From Tamarix chinensis (lineage: Eukaryota; Streptophyta; Magnoliopsida; Caryophyllales; Tamaricaceae): 64,000 nt of DNA. Below are positions 20,404-32,800 of this stretch, in pieces. Both the position numbers and the translations under genes were made by a program. Position 1 is the first letter of the stretch. The number at the start of each line of letters is the position of its first letter. Below the pieces are notes generated by a model. That model had not been told where the DNA came from. It was given only the letters and a program-made list of their open reading frames with translations, and searched no databases. Location of the stretch: NCBI GenBank assembly GCA_030549775.1, contig CM060174.1, forward strand, positions 16,045,193 through 16,109,192, written 5' to 3'.

Positions 20404-22622
20404 TGAAATACCCCAAAACCTTAATTGAGGAATTAATAATAACATAGGGACTAAAAGGTGAGATCATTTAAATATAACATTTTTAATAAAATAATGTTAA
20501 TATAATAAAGGTAATTAAGATAAAAAAAGGAAAATAATGGAGGAATTAAATTAGTGGAGGTTAGGGTAATTTGCTAACTAAATTAGATTTTAAGAAAATC
20601 AACAATAATTTCTAAATTAATATAAAAATAAAATTTAATTATTTACTTTTACTAATTTTATTATTTTCAAAAGTTTTTTAAAAAAATCCCAAATACCACA
20701 ATGACCTTATTTTTCTTTCTTTTTTTTTCCTTTTCTCTCTCTCTCTTTCTTCCTTTTTTTTTCTTTTTCTCCTTTTCGTTGGTCTAGATCTTGCTCAGCG
20801 CATCCCAACCCTCACCCCTCCCTCCTCTCCTTTCTTTCCCCCGTGTAGCCCATCCTACCTCTTTTTTTCTCTTCCTCCTGCATGGCCCGACACCACCCGG
20901 TTCTCCCTTTTTCTCCTAGCCTTTTCCCCAAATTTCCCCTTTGGCATTTGTCTCCTACCTCGCCCCTCCCTGAGTTCTACTATGTATGGATGCTTCGTAG
21001 TCATGGCTCTCATTCTCCCCTCCGCTTTCCCTTGACCTAACCTACAGGTCATGCAGCTGGCACTGCCATACACTGGTCTCCCCCTATGAAACCCTGACAC
21101 CCCACCTAACCTCCTTGCAACCTTGATAAAATCACCATTCGCCCCCTACAAACCTACACACCTACAGGCCTGCATCGACTTACCACCACTGGCCTACAGC
21201 CACTTACCCCTCCAAATCCCTTATTCTCATCCTCCCTAGTCCTCTTCCCCTTTCCAAGCCTATAAAACCCCTATCCTCATCCTTCTCCCTCCTCTTTTTG
21301 CTCTACCTAGAACTCCCCCAAAACTCTCCATCGCCACTCCATCAGGCACAACCCTAGTTGCCGTCATGCCTCATCTCCTTCCAAACTTCCACCCAACCTC
21401 TTCCTCGCACTACCCTATACCAAATATGACCATTACCTATCTATAAATCCCCCTACACATCCCTCCCTACTCGTGCAATGTGGGCAGCTTGAGTGGAAGG
21501 GGTTTTTCAGGAGAGCTGTGGTGAAAGGGTGAGAATGGGACATCTAGTGAGGCATGCATATCTTGTAAGAAAGTAAATTTTGAATAAGATAAGAATAAGA
21601 CACTAACAATTTAAAGTGAGAGATTATTGAGTTAGGCCCATACTGATCCACCGGCAATAACAGTGGCCAGGTGCATGGTGCTCTGGAGATCGATCCACTA
21701 ACAAATAATATCACCTAGGTGCACGTTGCCCTAGGTATTTTTGATCCATTGGCTATGATATTAGGGGATCCCGAGATTACTAAACCAAACCATAAATGAT
21801 ATTAAGTTATTGGGAAAATACTAATTACTTATAGTGGAATACCATGAGAATCGGGGCCAGACCTATCCACCGGCATAATAGTGGCCTAGAGCACTTTACC
21901 TTGGAGACCAATCCATCGGTGAATAGTAATGGCCAGAGTATTTTGCCTTGGGTGTTTTTGATCCACTAGTAATAATAGTGGGGTTCCGATACTCACATGT
22001 ATCTAAATTAAGAGTTGTGCGAAAGTAGAATTAATTTCCTAAATTATAATGCTTATGATTAACTGAATTGATTCACTACATATATTATTTGTCATTTATG
22101 TTTCATGGTCTTAGCTATATGGATACCTTTATCAATATGTAGCATACCGATCTCCTATTTCATGGGTGCTGCTTATTCCCACAAATAGTGACCCCTCCTG
22201 AGTTTTTGTAGGTATGAGATGATGCATATGATGATTTTGATGCCTTCGATGTGTTTGGTGGGACTAAGTGATGTCTTATTGGACAAGGGTTTGAGAGAAT
22301 TTTATCCTAACTCACTTTATGTTGATTTCTCATCATTGTATTGATCATTTTATTTCCCCTATAGGGACATTGTTATTGTACTCATTTTCTATTTCTATAG
22401 TGACAATTACATTGCACCCTCTATTTTATTTATGAAATGTTAGAAAATTATGGTTTTATTTTCTACTCAAATTATTATCTTTTATAATTTTATAGCCTTT
22501 TGGTTGGTATGAGATTTGCCAGGGTCAGTATTGTATGATCACAGGGGTAGCACCCCCTTGTTTTAGTGTATGGATTTCTGTGAAAATAAAAATTTTCAAC
22601 TATGAAATTTGGGGTTGTTACA
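20404..22622 (+). repeat. 3' LTR of the Tekay/Del element
   Basis: About 2.2 kb, starting TGAAATACCCCAAAACC and ending AAATTTGGGGTTGTTACA; the termini are inverted repeats. The same start occurs at 61861 and a related one (reversed) at 44325. Inside are a pyrimidine-rich block (20710-21450), a TATA box at 21261-21267, and a set of GATCCACCGGCAATAACAGTGGCC units at about 21645-21990. The upstream integrase identifies it as a 3' LTR. The 5' LTR and the first part of the element are not in place. Confidence 0.83.
21261..21267 (+). promoter_or_regulatory. TATA box of the Tekay LTR
   Basis: TATAAAA lies just after the CT-rich block. This arrangement matches the TATAAATA at 62898 in the LTR at the right edge, so it probably marks the LTR promoter. 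Confidence 0.6.
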
Positions 22623-23430
22623 ATTTTGCACTATGATATTCTCTTCTTTTTGCACGTGCAACCTTGCATCTTCCATGGATTAAGTGAACACTTACAACTC
22701 TCTTGATGATAGATGTGCCGGTATCATCTCCCATTTCCTACCTTAAATTCAAATAAATGTTTGTTGATTAATGGTGTTAAAGGTTTTGGATGTGTATTGA
22801 TGCTCCCTTTTTCTAGAGATCTTGTAGTTATTATACCAAATCCATCCACATCTATATGGTAATTAGTTAGTAACCTATGCATTAATTAAAAAAATGAAGT
22901 GATACATTTATGCTATTGCTTGGCTATTAGAGCATAATTACTAAATGCTTATTTTGTGGTGAAAGACTTAAAAAATTAATGATTTGATTGTTAATATTGA
23001 AAGGAAAATTTATGGTTGCTAAAACTGGGAGTGTTACAGTATATTTGGGAGACTAACTTATTTTTTTTTACATGAAACTAGTTGAATGCATAAAATTTGA
23101 GGTAAAACATACATTTTCCACATTTAATGTCACCTAGTAACTAATCGATCGATTATTAAGGTTTTTGAAAGTTTGTAGTAGTTGAGTAAAAACACAAACC
23201 AATTGATTGGTTTGGAAACCATCCTACTAGTTCTAAATGGAACCAAAATTTTACAAGACATTGCTAATGAGATTTAGAATTTAAAACCAACTAAGCATTT
23301 ACATTAAGGAAATCTAGGGAATATTTTAAATTATTCTAAGAGTTAAAAATACAAGTGAATTTTCTTAACTCATGCCCACAAAATAAAACCTAAGACATGA
23401 AAATTACACATTAAATGGTTGAGTCTTTAG
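22623..23430 (+). repeat. Second block of repeat family A
   Basis: Holds ACTAGTTGAATGC, CTAATCGATCGATTATTAAGG and AACCAATTGATTGGTTTGG (23040-23230), like 13312-15026. The stretch 23225-23290 matches the pattern near 14930-14965. A GGGAGTGTTACA end lies near 23036. No coding capacity. Confidence 0.45.
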
Positions 23431-24829
23431 GCTTCTTGACATAAGGGTGTGCAGGACTCAGTTAAGTTTAGAAACCAAGCAATAATGAATCAAATAAAAG
23501 ATGGGTCAGTTCTCGGTCCTAATTATTTTCAAATTTTGGGCATCTAGTCCAACCAGTTCCACCTTAGAATGGTCCTAATTTGGCTTAACATATGATATTT
23601 ATTTTTTATGCCTCAAACTCATATTATTTTCCATTTTATATTGTCTATCTTGTTTTCAACTTCCTTCCATCACTCTTCACCTCAAGTGTCTACACCACTT
23701 GCCAGCCACAAGCCATAGTCATTGGCACTATGCCATTTTTTCTTTCTCTTCTTCTAGTAACCTTGAATCTTGTTTTGTATCTCTCTTCACACAAAATGTA
23801 ATGCTAGAATATTTGTGATCATTAATCACATTTTTCTTCTATATTTAGATCTAAAGCTAAATTTTATGCATGATGGTATTCTCTTCTTTCTCCTACATTT
23901 GTTATATTTAAACTTGTTTTTCTTACTATTAATTTCTTATATTAGCCATTTATATTTACCACTTGTTATTGTAACTATGTTTTTCCTTGTGAATTTAGAC
24001 CTTAATTGATAAGTCCATGGTTTTGTAAATATTGACGTTATTTTATTTATCACCTATTTTTTCACTATATTATATCTAAATGGCTTTTTGTTATTAATGT
24101 TGCTTGTTCAAAATGATTTTTTTTCCTATGTGAGTTAATCCCTTGGTCAAAAGTGGTGAACTTTGTTCATTCTCCTATTATCTTGATTGAGTTTTAACAT
24201 TATTGTTATCTAATTTTGCAACAAATTTACTTCTTCATCTTAGATTTGATGAATTATTATTTGTTTATATTCTTTCTGTTAGTGATTTTCAAAGCACTAC
24301 AAGAGTAAAGCAAAGTTGAGAGTTGTGATATCACAAATGTTATTGTTAATTTATAGTTTCAAGTCTTTTATTGTTTATTCCATTTAGTTTGTAAAATATG
24401 TCTAAGGTATTAAGTGGGTATGACTATTGTATCCATTCATTATTTTTGGTTTCCTCCATACTGCGATCTGAAGCTTTTCAATAACATGCTTATTGAAATT
24501 AAATTTATGGATTAAAAAAAAATATATGCATAATTTTTAAAAAAAATTTACAATAACTAAAATCAAAGTATTACATTTTGATATATGTTGTTAGTTGACT
24601 AGATGGTATGAGACTGAGGAATCATGGATTCATTAACCAAATTATCATGAATGTAATAAATTATAAGGAAAAGTTAATTGATTATTTCTTATATCTTGTA
24701 TTTTGAATTAATGTTATGGATATTTTATCTTATGTTTTAACAGATGCTGAGCTCCATTATATCCAAAAAGAGGTGCAAAATTTATAATTTAAGCATAATA
24801 GAATGTTTTCTAATAGTATATGATCCCAA
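23431..24829. other. Unassigned AT-rich stretch
   Basis: Very T-rich on the plus strand. The open frames (for example 23592-23801 and 23770-24009) encode Phe/Leu/Ile-rich runs with no family motif and are products of base composition. Confidence 0.35.
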
Positions 24830-25430
24830 AAATATCTAGCAGTAGGGAAGCATTAAAAAGAATGATGAGTTTGAAATAAAAAAGCTAATGGAGGTTTGCA
24901 TCTTCATCAAGAGGAAGAGAAAGAGAAGAGTGCCTCATTATCAGGACTTCTCTGAGTAACTAGATGGGGAACAACACCTTAAAGTAGAGGGCAAGATTTC
25001 CCCTAAGACTTTTCTTACTAAATGGTATAAAAAAATTAGATTCATGTCTTGATTTGTCAAGAAAATCCATCAAATAGCATAAACAAACTCATTTATGCTT
25101 TGAGCTTGTGAAACCTTATCTTAAAGAAGGTGAGGAGCGTAAACTATGAAAGAAATCTATGAATGTGAGTGATATGAGATTGACATTAGGTGGAATGATT
25201 ATAATTGATTATTTACCATTCACATTTGTTGAAACAATTAGCTTTAGGGAATTAATGGAAGTTACATGTCCTCATTTTAATATGCCATCTTTAACTGCTA
25301 CCATTCAAGATTATATAAAATTTATCTTGATGAAATGGTGACTTTGAGAGAGTTGTTGAGAGCATCATGTAAGAGAGTACATGTGACAATTGATTCATCA
25401 GCATTAGTTTAAATAATAGATTATATGTGC
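24830..25430 (+). pseudogene. hAT transposase fragment (Ac-like)
   Basis: The clearest block, at 25159-25341, reads LTLGGMIIIDYLPFTFVE, then FRELMEVTCPHFNMPS. This matches the conserved segment of plant hAT transposases that follows the BED zinc finger (motif of the form MIIxDELPFxFVExEGFRxxMxxxCPxFxxPS). Upstream at about 24860-25130 the BED-finger region is scrambled. Downstream a degraded segment runs to about 25430, then stops. The catalytic RNase-H core and the C-terminal dimerisation domain are absent. No 8-bp target duplication or terminal repeat was found. Confidence 0.65.
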
Positions 25431-25560
25431 CTTAGTACCTATTTTCTTTATTATTAGTTGATATTACATGAATGAAATTTAGATTTTTTCCTAGTTAAGT
25501 CATAATGAGGAAGCCATTAGAAGGGCAATAGAGGACTATTTGAATTATTGTGATTTTAAT

Positions 25561-25587
25561 AGAAATTATTATTATTATTATTATTAA
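25561..25587. repeat. (ATT)n microsatellite
   Basis: About eight ATT units in non-coding DNA. Confidence 0.85.
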
Positions 25588-25689
25588 TGATAGTTAAAAT
25601 TATTTTGCATGTGTTTTTTTTGTTGTTGATGGAAACTATTTACACATGACATGAATTATTCATATTATTATTCTTATTTTTTGGGAGAA

Positions 25690-26990
25690 CTTAAGAGTTC
25701 ATACCTATCATATTGATAAGATTAAGGTTTTCTCTCACTGGAAGAGCAAGCCTTTACCCCCTTGGGTAGACCCTGGTCTTTATGGAACGTAATAAGTTGT
25801 TAATCTCAAGGCAGCCCACCGATTCTTTGAATTCTAAGAAAATTGTGGATTAAACTAATTTGAAGATGAAGGACTCAGATAAGAATCATAAGATAACAGA
25901 AGAGATGGTTTTTGAAATTGCCCTACCAGAAAAAGATAAAACAAGAAGTGTTGAAACTGTGATGATAGATGAATCCTCAGCTTCATTTTCTATACCATTC
26001 ACTAAAAAAAATAAGATCAGAGTTACAATACTGTGATGAATGGATATATTGTAGTTCTACAAAATAACATGTTCAATTTGAATCAAGATGAAGAACCTAT
26101 CATTTCTTGATGAGATCATGTTGCATCTAATAGATTCCTGGATCAATGCTTGAATCTATCCTATGTTTCATATTGTATTAAGAATGGTCTTATCATCATG
26201 AAATTGAAAAAAACGATATAGACAAAGAAATTGATGACTCGAAGTATGCGATGATTGGATATGAGTAAGGTGACTCTCCTTCATACAATCAAATGCATGG
26301 ATCTGTTCGATTTCATTGGAATAGAGTTACTCTACCCAAGATTATATACCATGGATATGTCTATTTTATTTTTAAATTTGCAAATGTAGAATATTTTAAT
26401 AGCATAATCTCCCACCATTTGATGTATTAAAACAAACCACTCATCCTTAAAATATGTAAGAAGAAAATGAAGTTCTCATAAGAGGAACTTCAATTCATCC
26501 CTATATAGATCAAACTACCCATTCTACCCCTTGAATACTAGTTGTTGAGGTCTCTAAGGATGATTGCAATCTTATTGGAACAACCCATATGTGCTAATGC
26601 AATCACCATAAGGAAAGAATGTATATCATTCCCTCTAATGTTAGTCGAAGTTGATACTAAAAGACCACTATGTGAGAGTATCATCATTAAGGACCCTGAT
26701 GGTACATTATTCTAATAGAAGGTGAAGTTTGAGTGAAAGCTTAAGTACTACTAATCCTATGCCACTTAACCCCATGATGAACTAAAATTTCCTAGAAATA
26801 GGTTGTCTACCATTGTAACTAATCAAAAGAGACAAGAATGAATAGTGGTAAACGATAGAAGACATAATGATGCTCCTATGTTTTCTACGGAGAAAAACCC
26901 TAATGATACAGACAGACAAGTTACTAACTCAAGCAAACATCCAAAATTCCCCCTTTAAGATAAGAAAAACATTTTAACCACTACTAAGGA
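25690..26990 (+). pseudogene. LINE ORF1 (DUF4283 protein)
   Basis: Best match is 26330-26760. The read-through has a YFIFKFANVE-like segment, NKPLIL, then KLPILPLEY and RKECISFPLMLVEVD, ending ESIIIKDPDGTLF. This is the usual layout of plant DUF4283 proteins from L1-type LINEs, which coat the LINE RNA. Several stops interrupt it, for example near 26431, 26479 and 26717. The usual CCHC knuckle after this domain is not visible. Confidence 0.7.
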
Positions 26991-29890
26991 TAACATCAGA
27001 AATGCTAGGACATCAACTAGTAGTCAAGGAATTATAGTGTAGATTAAAAACCTAAAGTTACCAAGAAGAAACTATGCCCTCAGATCTAGCTTGTAGAAAT
27101 AAACCATTAGATATAGCTAATTTTTCTAAATACTATAGTAGGATACCTTTGACCCGGGTGAAACATGCTAGTAACCTGGAATATTAGAGAAATAAACGAC
27201 CAATCCAAACAACATGTAATATAGTATTGGATTAGAAGAGGTGGACATAGATTTATTAGATTGTTGGACACTAGAGTGAAACAAGGTAAAGGTGACAAAA
27301 TAAGATAAAGTGTAGCTCAACATTGACATAATATTAATAACTATATCTATCACCATAATGGTTGAATATGGATTTTGTGGGATCTATTATAATGGAAAAT
27401 TTAGATCTTACAAGATTGTGATTAATGTATTCTTTGTGCTCCACATAATCTTACATATAGGAAATAATTCATAGATGGTTTTTTTATGCTTTTATCATTG
27501 TAGTGGCTAGAAAATATTTATGGTCTTGGATCATGAAAGAACTCATGAAGGTCCATTCTCCTTTACTACTTGTGGGGGATTTCAATGTTGTTCTAAAGAT
27601 TTTTGAGAAGGGTGGAGGAAGTGCCCCTTGTCAATGGGAAGTGGATGAATTTTATTAGGTGGTGAACTCTATAGATTGTATAGATCTTAAAGGATTTGGC
27701 TTTTTCTTAACATTTTCTAATAAAAGAATAGGTATAGATGCATTGGCATCTAAATTAGATCAAGCTAGGATGGTCAAAACCTTTACTCTAGCTTATATTG
27801 AGTTATTGTCACCTTCTATCTCCGATCATTACCTTGTAAGTGTCCATTTAGGTGATTATAAACCATTTAAGAAACCTTTCAGATTTAACAAATTACTCGT
27901 GAATGATGGATAGATCTTAATCATTGTTAGTGAACACTAGAAACACCAAACCTATGGGAATAAAAGTCTTACCATTATGAAGAATCTATAGCAGATTAAT
28001 CTTGTTTCTAAATCCCTTAATTAGGCTAAATATGGATCCCTTCGAAGCAAGTTGGAACAAGACAAGGATAATATGCATAAAAATCAGTTTGCATATCTGT
28101 AGGATGTATCAAACAATAAAAAAGATAGAAAACTCTAGAATGTGAGAACACCTATCATAGACTAAATCACTGTGAGGAATTGCTTCTGAAATAGAAGCCA
28201 AAAGTCTAATTGATGAATGTAAGGGACACAAGCAACACATTTTTTCTTTGCTCGTGTAAATATTCAACAAAATAGAAATGCCATATCCAAATTGGTATTG
28301 GATAATGGACACATAGTGACTAATAATGAAGCAATTGGGCAGGCTTTCCATACCTTTTACAAATATATTCTTGGTAATAAGGGGGAAGCCACTAGATGTA
28401 TTGAAAATTATGTGATGTCCCAAGCTACTCTCCTGTTAGAAGATAACAAGCGTGCTCTTTTGGCCCTAGTATCATACCATAAAACTTAGAGAAGTTGTTT
28501 TCTCTATTAGAGATAATAAGGCCCTAAGGGTAGATGGTTTCTCTTAACTTTTATTTTAGAAATTCTAGAATGTAGTAGGTAATGAAGTTGTTGAAGTTGT
28601 CATGCAATTATTATCTATGGACTTCCTACTAGAGCAAGTGAATATCACATATCTCACCCTCATCCTAAAGGATGATAATGCTACCAAAGTGAGGGCCTAT
28701 AGATCTATTACATGTTGTGATGTCTTATGTCAAATCATTTCAAAATTCCTCACTAATAGGCTTAAACTTATTATGCCAAATCTGATTTATCAATCTCAAG
28801 CAGGTTTTGTTAGTGGAATGAAGATTGGTGATAATATCCTTCTAGAAGTTGAGTTAGTGAGGAAATTAAACTCAGAAGAATATTTCCATTTTATGTATGC
28901 TAAAATTTGATATTAAGAAAGCTTATGACATAGTTAGTTGGGAGTACCTACAAAAAAATCTACATGCTCTAGGATTCCCCCTCCATTTTGTTTTACTGAT
29001 ACTTGCTTGTGTGGAATCTATTTCCTTTTCTTTGCTACTCAATGGAGAACTTATCATCCCCATTAAAGGTAGAAGTGGTTTGATGTAGAGCGATCCACTT
29101 TCACCCTACCTATTTTTCCTAGTTACTGAATACTTAATAATGAATTTGAGAATTCTCTGGAATGATCCTACTTTTAGAAGCCATCCTCTTTGCCAAAAAT
29201 TGAAAATTATCAACTTAGCCTTTGTTGACGACATTATTATTTTATTTTGTGGTGACTTAAGGTCCATCTAGAAAATTATGACAATCATTAATGATTTGGA
29301 AAATAGTCTTGTTTAAACATTAACCCCTAAAAATGCTCTATCAATTTTGGAGGATTTGAGAGACAACTTAAGTTTCATATCCTTCAAGAGCTTAACTTTT
29401 AGGAATGCTCTTCTCCTTTTATGTATAGCGGGGTTCCATTCTTGATTTCTAGGCCAACCTATACTGAAATGCAAGATCTAGTATCAATAGTGATCGAGAG
29501 ACTCCAGACTTGGCATTCCTAGATGCTATCCTATGCCAGTCAAGCTCAATTAATCAAATTAGTAATATCTAGCATATAATTGTATTGGAGCCAAATTTTC
29601 ATCATTCCCCAAAAACTTATACATCAAAGTGACATCTTATGGATATGTTTCCTCTACACATGAAAGGTAGACAACTTAAGGAAAGAAATGGCAGTATAGA
29701 GAGTGCTATGCCTCCCAAAACAGGAAGGTAGACTAAGTCTGAATGATATGTAGAACAGGAACAAAGTTGCAGTAGGGAAAATTCTCCAAGACATCTAGAA
29801 AAAGAAGGACATGCTTTAGATGTAATGGGTGGATTCAATTTATCTATAGGGGTAGATATGTGGACTTTCAAAGAGGTGAATATATGATCA
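26991..29890 (+). pseudogene. LINE ORF2 (endonuclease and reverse transcriptase)
   Basis: The endonuclease C-terminal half is at 27530-27915, with GDFN (about 27573-27585) and SDH (about 27822), both catalytic motifs of APE-like nucleases. RT spans about 28480-29280: RAYRSITCCDVLCQIISKFL, a shift near 28905, then DIKKAYDIVSW, SGLM-stop-SDPLSPYLF and FVDD at about 29224-29236, the catalytic pair. A downstream segment near 29500-29880 (RCYPMPVKLN, YRGRYVDFQRGEY) resembles the part after RT. The reading is broken by at least five stops or shifts, so no active protein is possible. The N-terminal part of the endonuclease is too decayed to delimit. Confidence 0.77.
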
Positions 29891-29894
29891 TGGC

Positions 29895-32800
29895 ATCTGT
29901 AGCAAGTATCAAGTCATATATAATGTATACGGTGGTTCTAAAAACTACTGTATAATTATTTAAATTTGGATAAAAAAAATTGGCACCTTATTTTATATGG
30001 ATGTTATACATAAAACCCACCGTGTATACCCGTAAGTTCACTCAACCAAGAAGAAAGAGAATACATGACAATTGATACTCAAAACCTTCATGTATTCCTC
30101 ATTTTCTTAAAGAATATTTTGATCAATGCCCTACCACATATTTTGTCTACAAAAAATTCTACATATGTTTCCATGATGCTTTCACCAACATTATAAGTGT
30201 TTTCCTCATCCAAAACAACAAGTTACCAAAATAAATGGTTAAATACTTTCATTATATAATTTTCATAAGAATTCTTATAAAAAATTGTTTTTCATTCATA
30301 TTTACACTCAATGGAAAAAAAATTAACTACACAAGATTCTACACATAATCATCATAAAAACTTGTAATAAAATCTAACCATTCTTTCCTAACTTCATTAA
30401 CCTTGTTATGTTGATAATTGAGAAGGTCATGATGTTGATAGACCTAGAAAAGATGGAACATTGTATCTTAGCATTAATTTATATCGATAAACATAATTAA
30501 TATGAACTGAATAAAGTAAATACATACTTCTCTTTATCTCATCTAATATTTGCACTTAATTTCTTTCATGAATCTCATGAGGTGGTATCCACAACTTACA
30601 TTATTTTGTCATCATGGAATCTAAAAATTAAGACATTAATTATATTATCGTATTAGTTTCTCATACTAAATACTCAATATTAAAAGAAATTGATACTTAG
30701 ATGAAATAAAACCTGCAAACCTTAAGTTTTTTCCAAGATGTACGAGGTTGTGGTGCCCTTCCCTTCTTTTGTGGCTCAAAATAAGTCTTGAAGGACCTAA
30801 TTGATGTAGTAGTCATATATTAAATGTGTGTGGCGTGTTTGTTTGTGTTTGCAATTCTAATTAATATCATTATATAGATAAATATATATGTTTCCACAAC
30901 CAGTTTTGGATCAGACTGAGAATTTCCATCAATTGAATCCTTCCAATATTTAGTCCCTAAAGATATCTGCAATATGACTAATACCAAATGCATTTCAAAG
31001 GAAAATGGAGCAAATAAGAGGGACAGTGGAGCCATCTTCATTGAGTTAAGAACATATGGAACACGTTCAATATTATCATTTCATTGGAAACTGTGTTCAA
31101 ATATAGAAATCTATATACATTAGCCCCATCTAAGAAATTAAATTGTAAATTATCTTTTAAGAACCTATAACCATGAAAGAATAAAATTTTAGTATCAACA
31201 CCATATTCGTGATATTAATTAAAATAAGATTAAACATGAAAGGATTAAAATTACCTCATATATGCAATTATATGTTGACATTATAAAATTTCACCTTATA
31301 AAAAATATTAGATGTCCTATACCCCAATCTAAATATTCACATCATCTGATTTCATGTGAAAATCAATTGGACGAGGAATTATAATAGAATTGACATATAA
31401 TGATAGTGTCATGTCCAAACACAACCTAAATTAAGGTGATAGGTCATGATGCTGAATTATTGTTTTCATTCCAAATGCTTTTTGGGCTTCTGCATACTCC
31501 ATATATTTTTCCTCTATGCTAATACTTTTTGCAATAGTATAGTCATCCTAAGTAAGAAAAATTGGATAAAATAATTATTAGATTATATATTATCACTTAA
31601 GTAACAAGAATGTAATCTAAAATTGAAAAAGTTTGGATTATCATATGCTTTATTATGACAAGGTTACTCGCCCATCCAACGAATTGTCCAGCTAGCAAGA
31701 ACATTATGGGCATATCCCCTTATTTTTCATTATATGCCACATTAAGTGGAACTAGCTCCATTAAATATGCCTTGAGGATATTATGAATTGAGACCCAAAC
31801 TTTATCAACCCCCAGTGTCAAAGTATGAAGGGGTGAGAAATTAAGTGGCAAATTATATGCCACATTAAGTGGCACTAGCTCCACATTAAGTGTTTTAGCA
31901 TTTACTACAATAGGCCTATGCTCTATAACTTTCAAGTCATAAGGATATTTACCCTATAATTAATAGTCAAAAGATTCAAGTTATGGTAAGAAATTAAATA
32001 TATTCAAGTACATAGAGTGTAGTGTAGTATATTACCGCGTTAAGTTTTGGAAAGGATCTGGGGATACTAGATGTAGAGGGTTGAACTAGACATTGCGAAT
32101 ATGAGGACATACTATCCAAATTTAAAAGCAATACCTCTTGTGAATCCTTTAATGTTGCAATTTCTTTCTCCATCTATTCATATTTGTCCTTTAAAGGGTA
32201 GGAAGTAGGGAAAATTTCAAATAACATACATAGGTTGAATCCATAATTATATTCCTACATCGGCCACCATGCTTTTGAGTGCCCAAAGTGTGTATCCATA
32301 GGTCAATTAGACCTTCTTTATTAAAAGCACTGCCCAAATATTCCTTCCTAAAACCCAACTATTTAGAGTAAGAAAAAATTGTGTAGGTTAAACCAAGTAA
32401 AGATAAATTTTTTGTGCCTTATAATTTTCTCAACCATCAATTGAGTTGGTTCATTAGTAAGCTTTCCACTCTTTACCTTAGCGTATATCTAAACATCACC
32501 TTGCTCTGGGGGTACATATGTGGTCTGGGTTAGCTCTACTTCCTCCATCGGTCATTTTTCTTATCGTATCAAGTAAAAATATTTAGTAATAGTATTAGGT
32601 CATAAAAGAATGGAATCAAGTAAAAATAATCAGTAAAAATATTAGATCATGAAAATACTTATTTTCATACCAAGGCTTCTCTAGCTTTCTTGTTACCTCT
32701 ACGCCATGTCTTGTCAGTGTAAATGGTTTTCTCAACATTGTTTTTGTTGTTATCAATTTTAGCTTGTCACAAACAAAATATATAGATGATGTTTGTTTTA

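Larger units (their letters stand above)
25690..29890 (+). mobile_element. L1-type LINE (non-LTR retrotransposon), long but decayed
   Basis: Carries ORF1 (DUF4283-type RNA-binding protein) and ORF2 (AP endonuclease and reverse transcriptase) in order on the plus strand, over more than 4 kb. The 3' end with its poly(A) tail is missing: sequence resembling the segment after RT stops near 29890, where CACTA-2-like terminal repeats begin. The start is not defined. Confidence 0.78.

Noticed and set aside
23592..24009. Hydrophobic frames as membrane proteins
   Set aside because: Extreme T-richness produces Phe/Leu/Ile runs; the frames overlap and lack any family feature.
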